DNA of 64,000 nt, from positions 7,638,501-7,702,500 of the forward strand of contig NC_066279.1 of assembly GCF_905404315.1 (NCBI RefSeq). Direction: 5' to 3'. The stretch is from Leptidea sinapis. Taxonomy: Eukaryota > Arthropoda > Insecta > Lepidoptera > Pieridae. Every line of letters begins with the position of its first letter. Position 1 is the first letter of the stretch. The position numbers and the translations under genes were made by a program. This document shows, in pieces, positions 12,368 to 26,525 of the stretch. The notes under the pieces are model-generated. The model had not been told where the DNA came from, ran no database searches, and saw nothing but the letters and a program-made list of their open reading frames with translations.

Positions 12368-13471
12368 GGCGGCCATCTTGGATTTGAAAACTGATCACAA
12401 AAACGTTCTCAGCAAACTCGAGAAACTCGGATACGATACCCATAATGTAGTTATCATACTTTCGAGCGGCGGCCATCTTGAATTTGAAAACTGATCACAA
12501 AATCGTTCTCTGCTCCCTCGAGAACCTCGGACACGATATCCATATTGCTTAAATCATAATTTTATGCGGCGGCCATCTTGGATTTTTTAAAAATGATCAG
12601 AAAATCGTTCTCAGCACCCTCGAGAACCTCGGATACGATACCCATAATGTAGTTTTCATACTTTTGATTGGCGGCCATCTTGGATTTGAAAAATGATCAC
12701 AAAATCGTTCTCAGCACCCTCGAGAAACTCGTATACGATACCCATAATGTAGTTATCATACTTATGAGCGGCAGCCATCTTAGATTTAAAAAATTATCAT
12801 AAAATCGTTCTCTGCACCCTCGAGAGCCTCGGACACGATATCCATATTGCTGAAATTATAATTTTGTGCGGCGGCCATCTTGGATTTGAAAAATGATCAC
12901 CAAATCGTTCTCAGCACCCTCGAGAACCTCGGATACGATACCCATAATGTAGTTATCATACTTTCGAGCGGCGGCCATCTTGAATTTGAAAACTGATCAC
13001 AAAATCGTTCTCTGCTCCCTCGAGAACCTCGGACACGACATCCATATTGCTTAAATCATAATTTTATGCGGCGGCCATCTTGGATTTTTAAAAAATGATC
13101 AGAAAATCGTTCTCAGCACCCTCGAGAACCTCGGATACGATACCCATAATGTAGTTTTCATACTTTTGATTGGCGGCCATCTTGGATTTGAAAAATGATC
13201 ACAAAATCGTTCTCTGCACCCTCGAGAACCTCGGACACGATATCCATATTGCTAAAATCATAATTTTATGCGGCGGCCATATTGGATTTGAAAAATGATA
13301 ACAAAATCGTTCACTGCACCCTCGAGAACCTCGGATACGATACCCATAATGTAGTTTTCATACTTTTGAGTGAAGGCCATCTTGGTATTGAAAAATGATC
13401 ACAATATCGTTCTCTGCACCCTCGAGAACCTCGGATACGATACCCATAATGTGGTTATCATAATTTTTAGC
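12268..13471 (+). repeat. Exemplar 1,204-bp HOR unit (12-mer)
   Basis: Twelve monomers, ten of 100 bp and two of 102 bp. The order of second halves is C, A, B, A, A, B, A, B, A, B, A, A. Recognisable members are the type C unit, the AAAACGTTCTCAGCAAACTC unit, two GCTCCCTCGAG units, two TGATCAGAAAATC units, the ATTATCATAAAATC unit, the ATGATAACAAAATC unit and the GAAGGCCATCTTGGTATTG unit. Equivalent 12-mers start at 13,472, 15,781, 23,013, 24,217, 26,526 and 27,730. Confidence 0.9.
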
Positions 13472-16400
13472 GGCGGCCATCTTGGATTTCAAAAATGATC
13501 ACAAAATCGTTCTGTGTACTCTCGAGTACCTCGGATAGGATAGCCATATTTTTATGATCATAATCTTGCGCGGCGGCAATCTTGGATTTGAAAACTGATC
13601 ACAAAAACGTTCTCAGCAACCTCGAGAAACTCGGATACGATACCTATAATGTAGTTATCATACTTTCGAGCGGCGGCCATCTTGAATTTGAAAACTGATC
13701 ACAAAATCGTTCTCTGCTCCCTCGAGAACCTCGGACACGATATCCATATTGCTTAAATCATAATTTTATGCGGCGGCCATCTTGGATTTTTTAAAAATGA
13801 TCAGAAAATCGTTCTCAGCACCCTCGAGAACCTCGGATACGATACCCATAATGTAGTTTTCATACTTTTGATTGGCGGCCATCTTGGATTTGAAAAATGA
13901 TCACAAAATCGTTCTCAGCACCCTCGAGAAACTCGTATACGATACCCATAATGTAGTTATCATACTTTTGAGCGGCGGCCATCTTGAATTTGAAAACTGA
14001 TCACAAAATCGTTCTCTGCACCCTCGAGAGCCTCGGACACGATATCCATATTGCTGAAATTATAATTTTGTGCGGCGGCCATCTTGGATTTGAAAAATGA
14101 TCACCAAATCGTTCTCAGCACCCTCGAGAACCTCGGATACGATACCCATAATGTAGTTATCATACTTTCGAGCGGCGGCCATCTTGAATTTGAAAACTGA
14201 TCACAAAATCGTTCTCTGCACCCTCGAGAACCTCGGACACGATATCCATATTGCTAAAATCATAATTTTATGCGGCGGCCATATTGGATTTTTAAAAAAT
14301 GATCAGAAAATCGTTCTCAGCACCCTCGAGAACCTCGGATACGATACCCATAATGTAGTTTTCATACTTTTGATTGGCGGCCATCTTGGATTTGAAAAAT
14401 GATCACAAAATCGTTCTCTGCACCCTCGAGAACCTCGGACACGATATCCATATTGCTAAAATCATAATTTTATGCGGCGGCCATATTGGATTTGAAAAAT
14501 GATAACAAAATCGTTCACTGCACCCTCGAGAACCTCGGATACGATACCCATAATGTAGCTTTCATACTTTTGAGTGAAGGCCATCTTGGTATTGAAAAAT
14601 GATCACAATATCGTTCTCTGCACCCTCGAGAACCTCGGATACGATACCCATAATGTGGTTATCATAATTTTTAGCGGCGGCCATCTTGGATTTCAAAAAT
14701 GATCACAAAATCGTTCTGTGTACTCTCGAGTACCTCGGATAGGATAGCCATATTTTTATGATCATAATCTTGCGCGGCGGCAATCTTGGATTTGAAAACT
14801 GATCACAAAAACGTTCTCAGCAACCTCGAGAAACTCGGATACGATACCCATAATGTAGTTATCATACTTTCGAGCGGCGGCCATCTTGAATTTGAAAAAT
14901 GATCACAAAATCGTTCTCTGCTCCCTCGAGAACCTCGGACACGATATCCATATTGCTTAAATCATAATTTTATGCGGCGGCCATCTTGGATTTTTTAAAA
15001 ATGATCAGAAAATCGTTCTCAGCACCCTCGAGAACCTCGGATACGATACCCATAATGTAGTTTTCATACTTTTGATTGGCGGCCATCTTGGATTTGAAAA
15101 ATGATCACAAAATCGTTCTCAGCACCCTCGAGAACCTCGGATACGATACCCATAATGTAGTTATCATACTTTTGAGCGGCGGCCATCTTGAATTTGAAAA
15201 CTGATCACAAAATCGTTCTCTGCTCCCTCGAGAACCTCGGACACGATATCCATATTGCTTAAATCATAATTTTATGAGGCGGCCATCTTGGATTTTTTAA
15301 AAATGATCAGAAAATCGTTCTCAGCACCCTCGAGAACCTCGGATACGATACCCATAATGTAGTTTTCATACTTTTGATTGGCGGCCATCTTGGATTTGAA
15401 AAATGATCACAAAATCGTTCTCTGCACCCTCGAGAACCTCGGACACGATATCCATATTGCTAAAATCATAATTTTATGCGGCGGCCATCTTGGATTTGAA
15501 AAATGATTACAAAATCGTTCACTGCACCCTCGAGAACCTCGGATACGATACCCATAATGTAGTTATCATACTTTTGAGCGGCGGCCATCTTGGATTTTTA
15601 AAAATGATCACAAAATCGTTCTCAGCACCCTCGAGAACCTCGGATACGATACCCATAATGTAGCTTTCATACTTTTGAGTGAAGGCCATCTTGGTATTGA
15701 AAAATGATCACAATATCGTTCTCTGCACCCTCGAGAACCTCGGATACGATACCCATAATGTGGTTATCATAATTTTTAGCGGCGGCCATCTTGGATTTCA
15801 AAAATGATCACAAAATCGTTCTGTGCACTCTCGAGTACCTCGGATAGGATAGCCATATTTTTATGATCATAATCTTGCGCGGCGGCCATCTTGGATTTGA
15901 AAACTGATCACAAAAACGTTCTCAGCAAACTCGAGAAACTCGGATACGATACCCATAATGTAGTTATCATACTTTCGAGCGGCGGCCATCTTGAATTTGA
16001 AAACTGATCACAAAATCGTTCTCTGCTCCCTCGAGAACCTCGGACACGATATCCATATTGCTTAAATCATAATTTTATGCGGCGGCCATCTTGGATTTTT
16101 TAAAAATGATCAGAAAATCGTTCTCAGCACCCTCGAGAACCTCGGATACGATACCCATAATGTAGTTTTCATACTTTTGATTGGCGGCCATCTTGGATTT
16201 GAAAAATGATCACAAAATCGTTCTCAGCACCCTCGAGAAACTCGTATACGATACCCATAATGTAGTTATCATACTTATGAGCGGCAGCCATCTTAGATTT
16301 AAAAAATTATCTTAAAATCGTTCTCTGCACCCTCGAGAGCCTCGGACACGATATCCATATTGCTGAAATTATAATTTTGTGCGGCGGCCATCTTGGATTT

Positions 16401-19400
16401 GAAAAATGATCACCAAATCGTTCTCAGCACCCTCGAGAACCTCGGATACGATACCCATAATGTAGTTATCATACTTTCGAGCGGCGGCCATCTTGAATTT
16501 GAAAACTGATCACAAAATCGTTCTCTGCTCCCTCGAGAACCTCGGACACGATATCCATATTGCTTAAATCATAATTTTATGCGGCGGCCATCTTGGATTT
16601 TTAAAAAATGATCAGAAAATCGTTCTCAGCACCCTCGAGAACCTCGGATACGATACCCATAATGTAGTTTTCATACTTTTGATTGGCGGCCATCTTGGAT
16701 TTGAAAAATGATCACAAAATCGTTCTCTGCACCCTCGAGAACCTCGGACACGATATCCATATTGCTAAAATCATAATTTTATGCGGCGGCCATATTGGAT
16801 TTGAAAAATGATAACAAAATCGTTCACTGCACCCTCGAGAACCTCGGATACGATACCCATAATGTAGCTTTCATACTTTTGAGTGAAGGCCATCTTGGTA
16901 TTGAAAAATGATCACAATATCGTTCTCTGCACCCTCGAGAACCTCGGATACGATACCCATAATGTGGTTATCATAATTTTTAGCGGCGGCCATCTTGGAT
17001 TTCAAAAATGATCACAAAATCGTTCTGTGTACTCTCGAGTACCTCGGATAGGATAGCCATATTTTTAAGATCATAATCTTGCGCGGCGGCAATCTTGGAT
17101 TTGAAAACTGATCACAAAAACGTTCTCAGCAACCTCGAGAACCTCGGACACGATATCCATATTGCTGAAATCATATATTTTGTGCGGCGGCCATCTTGCA
17201 TTTGAAAATTATCACAAAATCGTTCTCGGCACCCTCGAGAACTTCGGATACGATACCCGTAATGTAGTTTTCATACTTTTGATTGGCGGCCATCTTGGAT
17301 TTGAAAAATGATCACAAAATCGTTCTCTGCACCCTCGAGAACCTCGGACACGATATCCATATTGCTGAAATCATATATTTTGTGCGGCGGCCATCTTGCA
17401 TTTGAAAATTATCACAAAATCGTTCTCGGCACCCTCGAGAACTTCGGATACGATACCCGTAATGTAGTTATCATAATTTTGAGCGGCAGCTATCTTGTAT
17501 TTCAAAAATGTTCACAAAATAGTTCTGTGCACTCTCGAGAACCTCGGATACGATACTCATAATGAAGTTATCATACTTTTGATGGGCGGCCAGGATTTGA
17601 AAAATGATCACAAAATCGTTCTCAGCACCCTCGAGAACATCGGATACGATACCCATACTCTAGTTATCATACTTTTGAGCGGCGGCCATCTTGGATTTTT
17701 TAAAAATGATCACAAAATCGTTCTCTGCACCCTCGAGAACCTCGGATACGATACCCATAATGTAGTTATCATACTTTTGAGCGGCGGCCATCTTAGATTT
17801 TTTAAAAATGATCACAAAATCGTTCTTAGCACCCTCGAGAACCTCGGATACGATACCCATAATGTAGCTTTCATACTTTTGAGTGAAGGCCATCTTGGTA
17901 TTGAAAAATGATCACAATATCGTTCTCTGCACCCTCGAGAACCTCGGATACGATACCCATAATCTAGTTATCATAATTTTGTGCAGCGGCCATCTTGGAT
18001 TTGAAAAATGGATCACAAAATCGTTCTCAGCACCCTCGTGAACCTCGTATACGATACCCATTATGTAGTTATCATACTTATGAGCGGCAGCCATCTTAGA
18101 TTTAAAAAATTATCATAAAATCGTTCTCTGCACCCTCGAGAGCCTCGGACACGATATCCATATTGCTGAAATTATAATTTTGTGCGGCGGCCATCTTGGA
18201 TATGAAAAATGATCACCAAATCGTTCTCAGCACCCTCGAGAACCTCGGATACGATACCCATAATGTAGTTATCATACTTTCGAGCGGCGGCCATCTTGAA
18301 TTTGAAAACTGATCACAAAATCGTTCTCTGCTCCCTCGAGAACCTCGGACACGATATCCATATTGCTTAAATCATAATTTTATGCGGCGGCCATATTGGA
18401 TTTGAAAAATGATAACAAAATCGTTCACTGCACCCTCGAGAACCTCGGATACGATACCCATAATGTAGCTTTCATACTTTTGAGTGAAGGCCATCTTGGT
18501 ATTGAGAAATGATCACAATATCGTTCTGTGCACCCTCGAGAACCTCGGATACGATACCCATAATGTGGTTATCATAATTTTTAGCGGCGGCCATCTTGGA
18601 TTTCAAAAATGATCACAAAATCGTTCTGTGCACTCTCGAGTACCTCGGGTAGGATAGCCATATTTTTATGATCATAATCTTGCGCGGCGGCCATCTTGGA
18701 TTTGAAAACTGATCACAAAAACGTTCTCAGCAACCTCGAGAAACTCGGATACGATACCCATAATGTAGTTATCATACTTTCGAGCGGCGGCCATCTTGAA
18801 TTTGAAAACTGATCACAAAATCGTTCTCTGCTCCCTCGAGAACCTCGGACACGATATCCATATTGCTTAAATCATAATTTTATGCGGCGGCCATCTTGGA
18901 TTTTTTAAAAATGATCAGAAAATCGTTCTCAGCACCCTCGAGAACCTCGGATACGATACCCATAATGTAGTTTTCATACTTTTGATTGGCGGCCATCTTG
19001 GATTTGAAAAATGATCACAAAATCATTCTCAGCACCCTTGAGAACCTCGTATACGATACCCATAATGTAGTTATCATACTTATGAGCGGCAGCCATCTTA
19101 GATTTAAAAAATTATCATAAAATCGTTCTCTGCACCCTCGAGAGCCTCGGACACGATATCCATATTGCTGAAATTATAATTTTGTGCGGCGGCCATCTTG
19201 GATTTGAAAAATGATCACCAAATCGTTCTCAGCACCCTCGAGAACCTCGGATACGATACCCATAATGAAGTTATCATACTTTCGAGCGGCGGCCATCTTG
19301 AATTTGAAAACTGATCACAAAATCGTTCTCTGCTCCCTCGAGAACCTCGGACACGATATCCATATTGCTTAAATCATAATTTTATGCGGCGGCCATCTTG

Positions 19401-20489
19401 GATTTTTTAAAAATGATCAGAAAATCGTTCTCAGCACCCTCGAGAACCTCGTATACGATACCCATAATGTAGTTTTCATACTTTTGATTGGCGGCCATCT
19501 TGGATTTGAAAAATGATCACAAAATCGTTCTCTGCACCCTCGAGAACCTCGGACACGATATCCATATTGCTAAAATCATAATTTAATGCGGCGGCCATCT
19601 TGGATTTGAAAAATGATTACAAAATCGTTCACTGCACCCTCGAGAACCTCGGATACGATACCCATAATGTAGTTCTCATACTTTTGAGCGGCGGCCATCT
19701 AAGATTTTTTAAAAATGATCACAAAATCGTTCTCAGCACCCTCGAGAACCTCGGATACGATACCCATAATGTAGCTTTCATTCTTTTGAGTGAAGGCCAT
19801 CTTGGTATTGAAAAATGATCACAATATCGTTCTCTGCACCCTCGAGAACCTCGGATACGATACCCATAATCTAGTTATCATAATTTTGAGCGGCGGCCAT
19901 CTTGAATTTGAAAAATGATCACAAAATCGTTCTCTGCACCCTCGAGAACCTCGGACACGATATCCATATTGCTTAAATCATAATTTTATGTGGCGGCCAT
20001 CTTGGATTTTTTAAAAATGATCAGAAAATCCTTCTCAGCACCCTCGAGAACCTCGGATACGATACCCATAATGTAGTTTTAATACTTTTGATTGGCGGCC
20101 ATCTTGGATTTGAAAAATGATCACAAAATCGTTCTCTGCACCCTCGAGAACCTCGGACACGATATCCATATTGCTGAAATCATATATTTTGTGCGGCGGC
20201 CATCTTGCATTTGAAAATTATCACAAAATCGTTCTCGGCACCCTCGAGAACCTCGGATACGATACCCATAATGTAGTTATCTTAATTTTGAGCGGCAGCT
20301 ATCTTGTATTTCAAAAATGTTCACAAAATAGGTCTGTGCACTCTCGAGAACCTCAGATACGATACTCATAATGAAGTTATCATACTTTTGATGGGCGGCC
20401 AGGATTTGAAAAATGATCACAAAATCGTTCTCAGCACCCTCGAGAACATCGGATACGATACCCATACTCTAGTTATCATACTTTTGAGC

Positions 20490-21363
20490 GGCGGCCATCT
20501 CGGATTTAAAAATGATCCCAAAATTATTTTCTGCACCCTCGAGAACCTCGGACACGATATCCATATTACTTAAAAGATAATTCTTTGCGGCAGCCCTCTT
20601 GGATTGCAAAAATCATCACAGAATTTTTCTCTGCACCCTCGAAAACCTCGAAAACGATACCCATAATGTAGTTATCATACTTTTGAGCGCCGGCCATCTC
20701 GGATATAAAAATGATCCCAAAATTGTTTTCTGCACCCTCGAGAACCTCGGACACGATACCCATAATGTAGTTATCATTCTTTTGAGCGGCGGCCATCTTG
20801 GATTTTTTAAAAATGATCACAAAATCGTTCTCTGCACCCTCGAGAACCTCGGATACGATACCCATAATCTAGTAATCATAATTTTTAGCGGCGTCCCTCT
20901 TGGATTTAAAAAATGATCACAAAATCGTTCTCTGCACCCTCGAGAACCTCGGATACGACAACCATAATGTAGTTATCATAATTTTGAGCAGCGGCCATCT
21001 TGGATTTCAAAAATGATCACAAAATCGTTCTGTGCACTCTCGAGAACCTCGGATGCGATACCCATATTTTACGACAACCATAATGTAGTTATCATAATTT
21101 TGAGCAGCGGCCATCTTGGATTTCAAAAATGATCACAAAATCGTTCTGTGCACTCTCGAGAACCTCGGATGCGATACCCATATTTTTATGATCATAATCT
21201 TGCACGGCGGCCAGCTTGGATTTGAAAACTGATCACAAAATCGTTCTCTGCACCCTCGAGAACCTCGGACACGATATCCATATTGCTTAAATTATAATTA
21301 TGTGCGGCGGCCATCTTGTATTTGAAAAATGATCACCAAATCGTTCTCAGCACCCTCGAGAAC
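20490..21363 (+). repeat. Zone-D-like segment inside zone B copy 2
   Basis: Equivalent of 9,345-10,130 at +11,145 bp. Private differences are small (for example AAAATTATTTTCTGC near 20,520 against AAAATTGTTTTCTGC). After the 116-bp unit at 20,956-21,071 the next CGACAACCAT unit runs into a complete GCACGGCGGCCAGC type C monomer that copy 1 lacks. Confidence 0.85.
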
Positions 21364-23012
21364 CTCGTATACGATACCCATAATGTAGTTATCATACTTA
21401 TGAGCGGCAGCCATCTTAGATTTAAAAAATTATCATAAAATCGTTCTCTGCACCCTCGAGAGCCTCGGTCACGATATCCATATTGCTGAAATTATAATTT
21501 TGTGCGGCGGCCATCTTGGATTTGAAAAATTATCACCAAATCGTTCTCAGCACCCTCGAGATCCTCGGATACGATACCCATAATGTAGTTATCATACTTT
21601 CGAGCGGCGGCCATCTTGAATTTGAAAAATGATCACAAAATCGTTCTCTGCACCCTCGAGAACCTCGGACACGATATCCATATTTCTTAAATCATAATTT
21701 TATGCGGCGGCCATCTTGGATTTTTTAAAAATGATCAGAAAATCGTTCTCAGCACCCTCGAGAACCTCGGATACGATACCCATATTGTAGTTTTCATACT
21801 TTTGATTGGCGGCCATCTTGGATTTGAAAAATGATCCCAAAATCGTTCTCTGCACCCTCGAGAACCTCGGACACGATATCCATATTGCTAAAATCATAAT
21901 TTTATGCGGCGGCCATCTTGGATTTGAAAAATGATTACAAAATCGTTCACTGCACCCTCGAGAACCTCGGATACGATACCCATAATGTAGTTATCATACT
22001 TTTGAGCGGCGGCCATCTTAGATTTTTTAAAAATGATCACAAAATCGTTCTTAGCACCCTCGAGAACCTCGGATACGATACCCATAATGTAGCTTTCATA
22101 CTTTTGAGTGAAGGCCATCTTGGTATTGAAAAATGATCACAATATCGTTCTCTGCACCCTCGAGAACCTCGGATACGATACCCATAATCTAGTTATCATA
22201 ATTTTGTGCAGCGGCCATCTTGGATTTGAAAAATGGATCACAAAATCGTTCTCAGCACCCTCGTGAACCTCGTATACGATACCCATAATGTAGTTATCAT
22301 ACTTATGAGCGGCAGCCATCTTAGATTTAAAAAATTATCATAAAATCGTTCTCTGCACCCTCGAGAGCCTCGGACACGATATCCATATTGCTGAAATTAT
22401 AATTTTGTGCGGCGGCCATCTTGGATAAGAAAAATGATCACCAAATCGTTCTCAGCACCCTCGAGAACCTCGGATACGATACCCATAATGTAGTTATCAT
22501 ACTTTCGAGCGGCGGCCATCTTGAATTTGAAAACTGATCACAAAATCGTTCTCTGCTCCCTCGAGAACCTCGGACACGATATCCATATTGCTTAAATCAT
22601 AATTTTATGCGGCGGCCATTTTGGATTTTTTAAAAATGATCAGAAAATCGTTCTCAGCACCCTCGAGAACCTCGGATATGATACCCATAATGTAGTTTTC
22701 ATACTTTTGATTGGCGGCCATCTTGGATTTGAAAAATAATCACAAAATCGTTCTCTGCACCCTCGAGAACCTCGGACACGATATCCATATTGCTAAAATC
22801 ATAATTTTATGCGGCGGCCATATTGGATTTGAAAAATGATAACAAAATCGTTCACTGCACCCTCGAGAACCTCGGATACGATACCCATAATGTAGCTTTC
22901 ACACTTTTGAGTGAAGGCCATCTTGGTATTGAAAAATGATCACAATATCGTTCTCTGCACCCTCGAGAACCTCGGATACGATACCCATAATGTGGTTATC
23001 ATAATTTTTAGC

Positions 23013-26000
23013 GGCGGCCATCTTGGATTTCAAAATTGATCACAAAATCGTTCTGTGCACTCTCGAGTACCTCGGATAGGATAGCCATATTTTTATGATC
23101 ATAATCTTGCGCGGCGGCCATCTTGGATTTGAAAACTGATCACAAAAACGTTCTCAGCAAACTCGAGAAACTCGGATACGATACCCATAATGTAGTTATC
23201 ATACTTTCGAGCGGCGGCCATCTTGAATTTGAAAACTGATCACAAAATCGTTCTCTGCTCCCTCGAGAACCTCGGACACGATATCCATATTGCTTAAATC
23301 ATAATTTTATGCGGCGGCCATCTTGGATTTTTTAAAAATGATCAGAAAATCGTTCTCAGCACCCTCGAGAACCTCGGATACGATACCCATAATGTAGTTT
23401 TCATACTTTTGATTGGCGGCCATCTTGGATTTGAAAAATGATCACAAAATCGTTCTCTGCACCCTCGAGAAACTCGGATACGATACCCATAATGTAGTTA
23501 TCATACTTATGAGCGGCAGCCATCTTAGATTTAAAAAATTATCATAAAATCGTTCTCTGCACCCTCGAGAGCCTCGGACACGATATCCATATTGCTGAAA
23601 TTATAATTTTGTGCGGCGGCCATCTTGGATTTGAAAAATGATCACCAAATCGTTCTCTGCACCCTCGAGAACCTCGGATACGATACCCATAATGTAGTTA
23701 TCATACTTTCGAGCGGCGGCCATCTTGAATTTGAAAACTGATCACAAAATCGTTCTCTGCTCCCTCGAGAACCTCGGACACGATATCCATATTGCTTAAA
23801 TCATAATTTTATGCGGCGGCCATCTTGGATTTTTAAAAAATGATCAGAAAATCGTTCTCAGCACCCTCGAGAACCTCGGATACGATACCCATAATGTAGT
23901 TTTCATACTTTTGATTGGCGGCCATCTTGGATTTGAAAAATGATCACAAAATCGTTCTCTGCACCCTCGAGAACCTCGGACACGATATCCATATTGCTAA
24001 AATCATAATTTTATGCGGCGGCCATATTGGATTTGAAAAATGATAACAAAATCGTTCACTGCACCCTCGAGAACCTCGGATACGATACCCATAATGTAGC
24101 TTTCATACTTTTGAGTGAAGGCCATCTTGGTATTGAAAAATGATCATAATATCGTTCTCTGCACCCTCGAGAACCTCGGATACGATACCCATAATGTGGT
24201 TATCATAATTTTTAGCGGCGGCCATCTTGGATTTCAAAAATGATCACAAAATCGTTCTGTGTACTCTCGAGTACCTCGGATAGGATAACCATATTTTTAT
24301 GATCATAATCTTGCGCGGCGGCAATCTTGGATTTGAAAACTGATCACAAAAACGTTCTCAGCAACCTCGAGAAACTCGGATACGATACCCATAATGTAGT
24401 TATCATACTTTCGAGCGGCGGCCATCTTGAATTTGAAAACTGATCACAAAATCGTTCTCTGCTCCCTCGAGAACCTCGGACACGATATCCATATTGCTTA
24501 AATCATAATTTTATGCGGCGGCCATCTTGGATTTTTTAAAAATGATCAGAAAATCGTTCTCAGCACCCTCGAGAACCTCGGATACGATACCCATAATGTA
24601 GTTTTCATACTTTTGAGTGGCGGCCATCTTGGATTTGAAAAATGATCACAAAATCGTTCTCAGCACCCTCGAGAAACTCGTATACGATACCCATAATGTA
24701 GTTATCATACTTATGAGCGGCAGCCATCTTAGATTTAAAAAATTATCATAAAATCGTTCTCTGCACCCTCGAGAGCCTCGGACACGATATCCATATTGCT
24801 GAAATTATAATTTTGTGCGGCGGCCATCTTGGATTTGAAAAATGATCACAAAATCGTTCTCAGCACCCTCGAGAACCTCGGATACGATACCCATAATGTA
24901 GTTATCATACTTTCGAGCGGCGGCCATCTTGAATTTGAAAACTGATCACAAAATCGTTCTCTGCTCCCTCGAGAACCTCGGACACGATATCCATATTGCT
25001 TAAATCATAATTTTATGCGGCGGCCATCTTGGATTTTTAAAAAATGATCAGAAAATCGTTCTCAGCACCCTCGAGAACCTCGGATACGTCAACCATAATG
25101 TAGTTAACATAGTTTTGACTGGCGGCCATCTTGGATTTGAAAAATGATCAAAGAATTGTTCTCTGCACCCTCGAGAACCTCGGACACGATATCCATATTG
25201 CTAAAATCATAATTTTATGCGGCGGCCATATTGGATTTGAAAAATGATAACAAAATCGTTCACTGCACCCTCGAGAACCTCGGATACGATACCCATAATG
25301 TAGCTTTCATACTTTTGAGTGAAGGCCATCTTGGTATTGAAAAATGATCACAATATCGTTCTCTGCACCCTCGAGAACCTCGGATACGATACCCATAATG
25401 TGGTTATCATAATTTTTAGCGGCGGCCATCTTGGATTTCAAAAATGATCACAAAATCGTTCTGTGTACTCTCGAGTACCTCGGATAGGATAGCCATATTT
25501 TTATGATCATAATCTTGCGCGGCGGCAATCTTGGATTTGAAAACTGATCACAAAAACGTTCTCAGCAACCTCGAGAAACTCGGATACGATACCCATAATG
25601 TAGTTATCATACTTTCGAGCGGCGGCCATCTTGAATTTGAAAACTGATCACAAAATCGTTCTCTGCTCCCTCGAGAACCTCGGACACGATATCCATATTG
25701 CTTAAATTATAATTTTATGCGGCGGCCATCTTGGATTTTTTAAAAATGATCAGAAAATCGTTCTCAGCACCCTCGAGAACCTCGGATACGATACCCATAA
25801 TGTAGTTTTCATACTTTTGATTGGCGGCCATCTTGGATTTGAAAAATGATCACAAAATCGTTCTCAGCACCCTCGAGAACCTCGGATACGATACCCATAA
25901 TGTAGTTATCATACTTTTGAGCGGCGGCCATCTTGAATTTGAAAACTGATCACAAAATCGTTCTCTGCTCCCTCGAGAACCTCGGACACGATATCCATAT

Positions 26001-26525
26001 TGCTTAAATCATAATTTTATGAGGCGGCCATCTTGGATTTTTTAAAAATGATCAGAAAATCGTTCTCAGCACCCTCGAGAACCTCGGATACGATACCCAT
26101 AATGTAGTTTTCATACTTTTGATTGGCGGCCATCTTGGATTTGAAAAATGATCACAAAATCGTTCTGTGCACCCTCGAGAACCTCGGACACGATATCTAT
26201 ATTGCTAAAATCATAATTTTATGCGGCGGCCATCTTGGATTTGAAAAATGATTACAAAATCGTTCACTGCACCCTCGAGAACCTCGGATACGATACCCAT
26301 AATGTAGTTATCATACTTTTGAGCGGCGGCCATCTTAGATTTTTAAAAATGATCACAAAATCGTTCTCAGCACCCTCGAGAACCTCGGATACGATACCCA
26401 TAATGTAGCTTTCATACTTTTGAGTGAAGGCCATCTTGGTATTGAAAAATGATCACAATATCGTTCTCTGCACCCTCGAGAACCTCGGATACGATACCCA
26501 TAATGTGGTTATCATAATTTTTAGC
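23013..26525 (+). repeat. 3,513-bp superunit, copy 2
   Basis: Equivalent of 12,268-15,780 at +10,745 bp. Unit boundaries fall at 24,217 and 25,421. The type C marker bases run C, T, T as in the first copy, and the TATGAGGCGG variant is at 26,019. It contains one private patch at 25,087-25,162, reported under findings. Confidence 0.88.

Larger units (their letters stand above)
12268..15780 (+). repeat. 3,513-bp superunit (12+12+11 monomers), copy 1
   Basis: Three consecutive HOR units of 1,204, 1,204 and 1,105 bp. The type C monomer carries TGCACTCTCGAG in the first unit and TGTACTCTCGAG in the second and third. The 11-mer has a TTTATGAGGCGGCC variant at 15,271. The same order of unit lengths and variants recurs at 23,013 and 26,526. 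Confidence 0.88.
5607..17137 (+). repeat. Zone B, copy 1 of the ~11-kb tandem block
   Basis: A large block repeated downstream. Offsets to copy 2 are 11,447 bp for ~5,813-6,750, 11,145 bp for ~7,260-9,920, and exactly 10,745 bp for ~10,620-17,137. The steps are close to whole numbers of monomers. Internally it holds a zone-D-like insert (~9,345-10,130) and the 1.2-kb/3.5-kb HOR tract from 12,268. It ends inside a CAACCTCGAGAACCTCGG monomer where the start of copy 2 is joined on. Confidence 0.85.
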
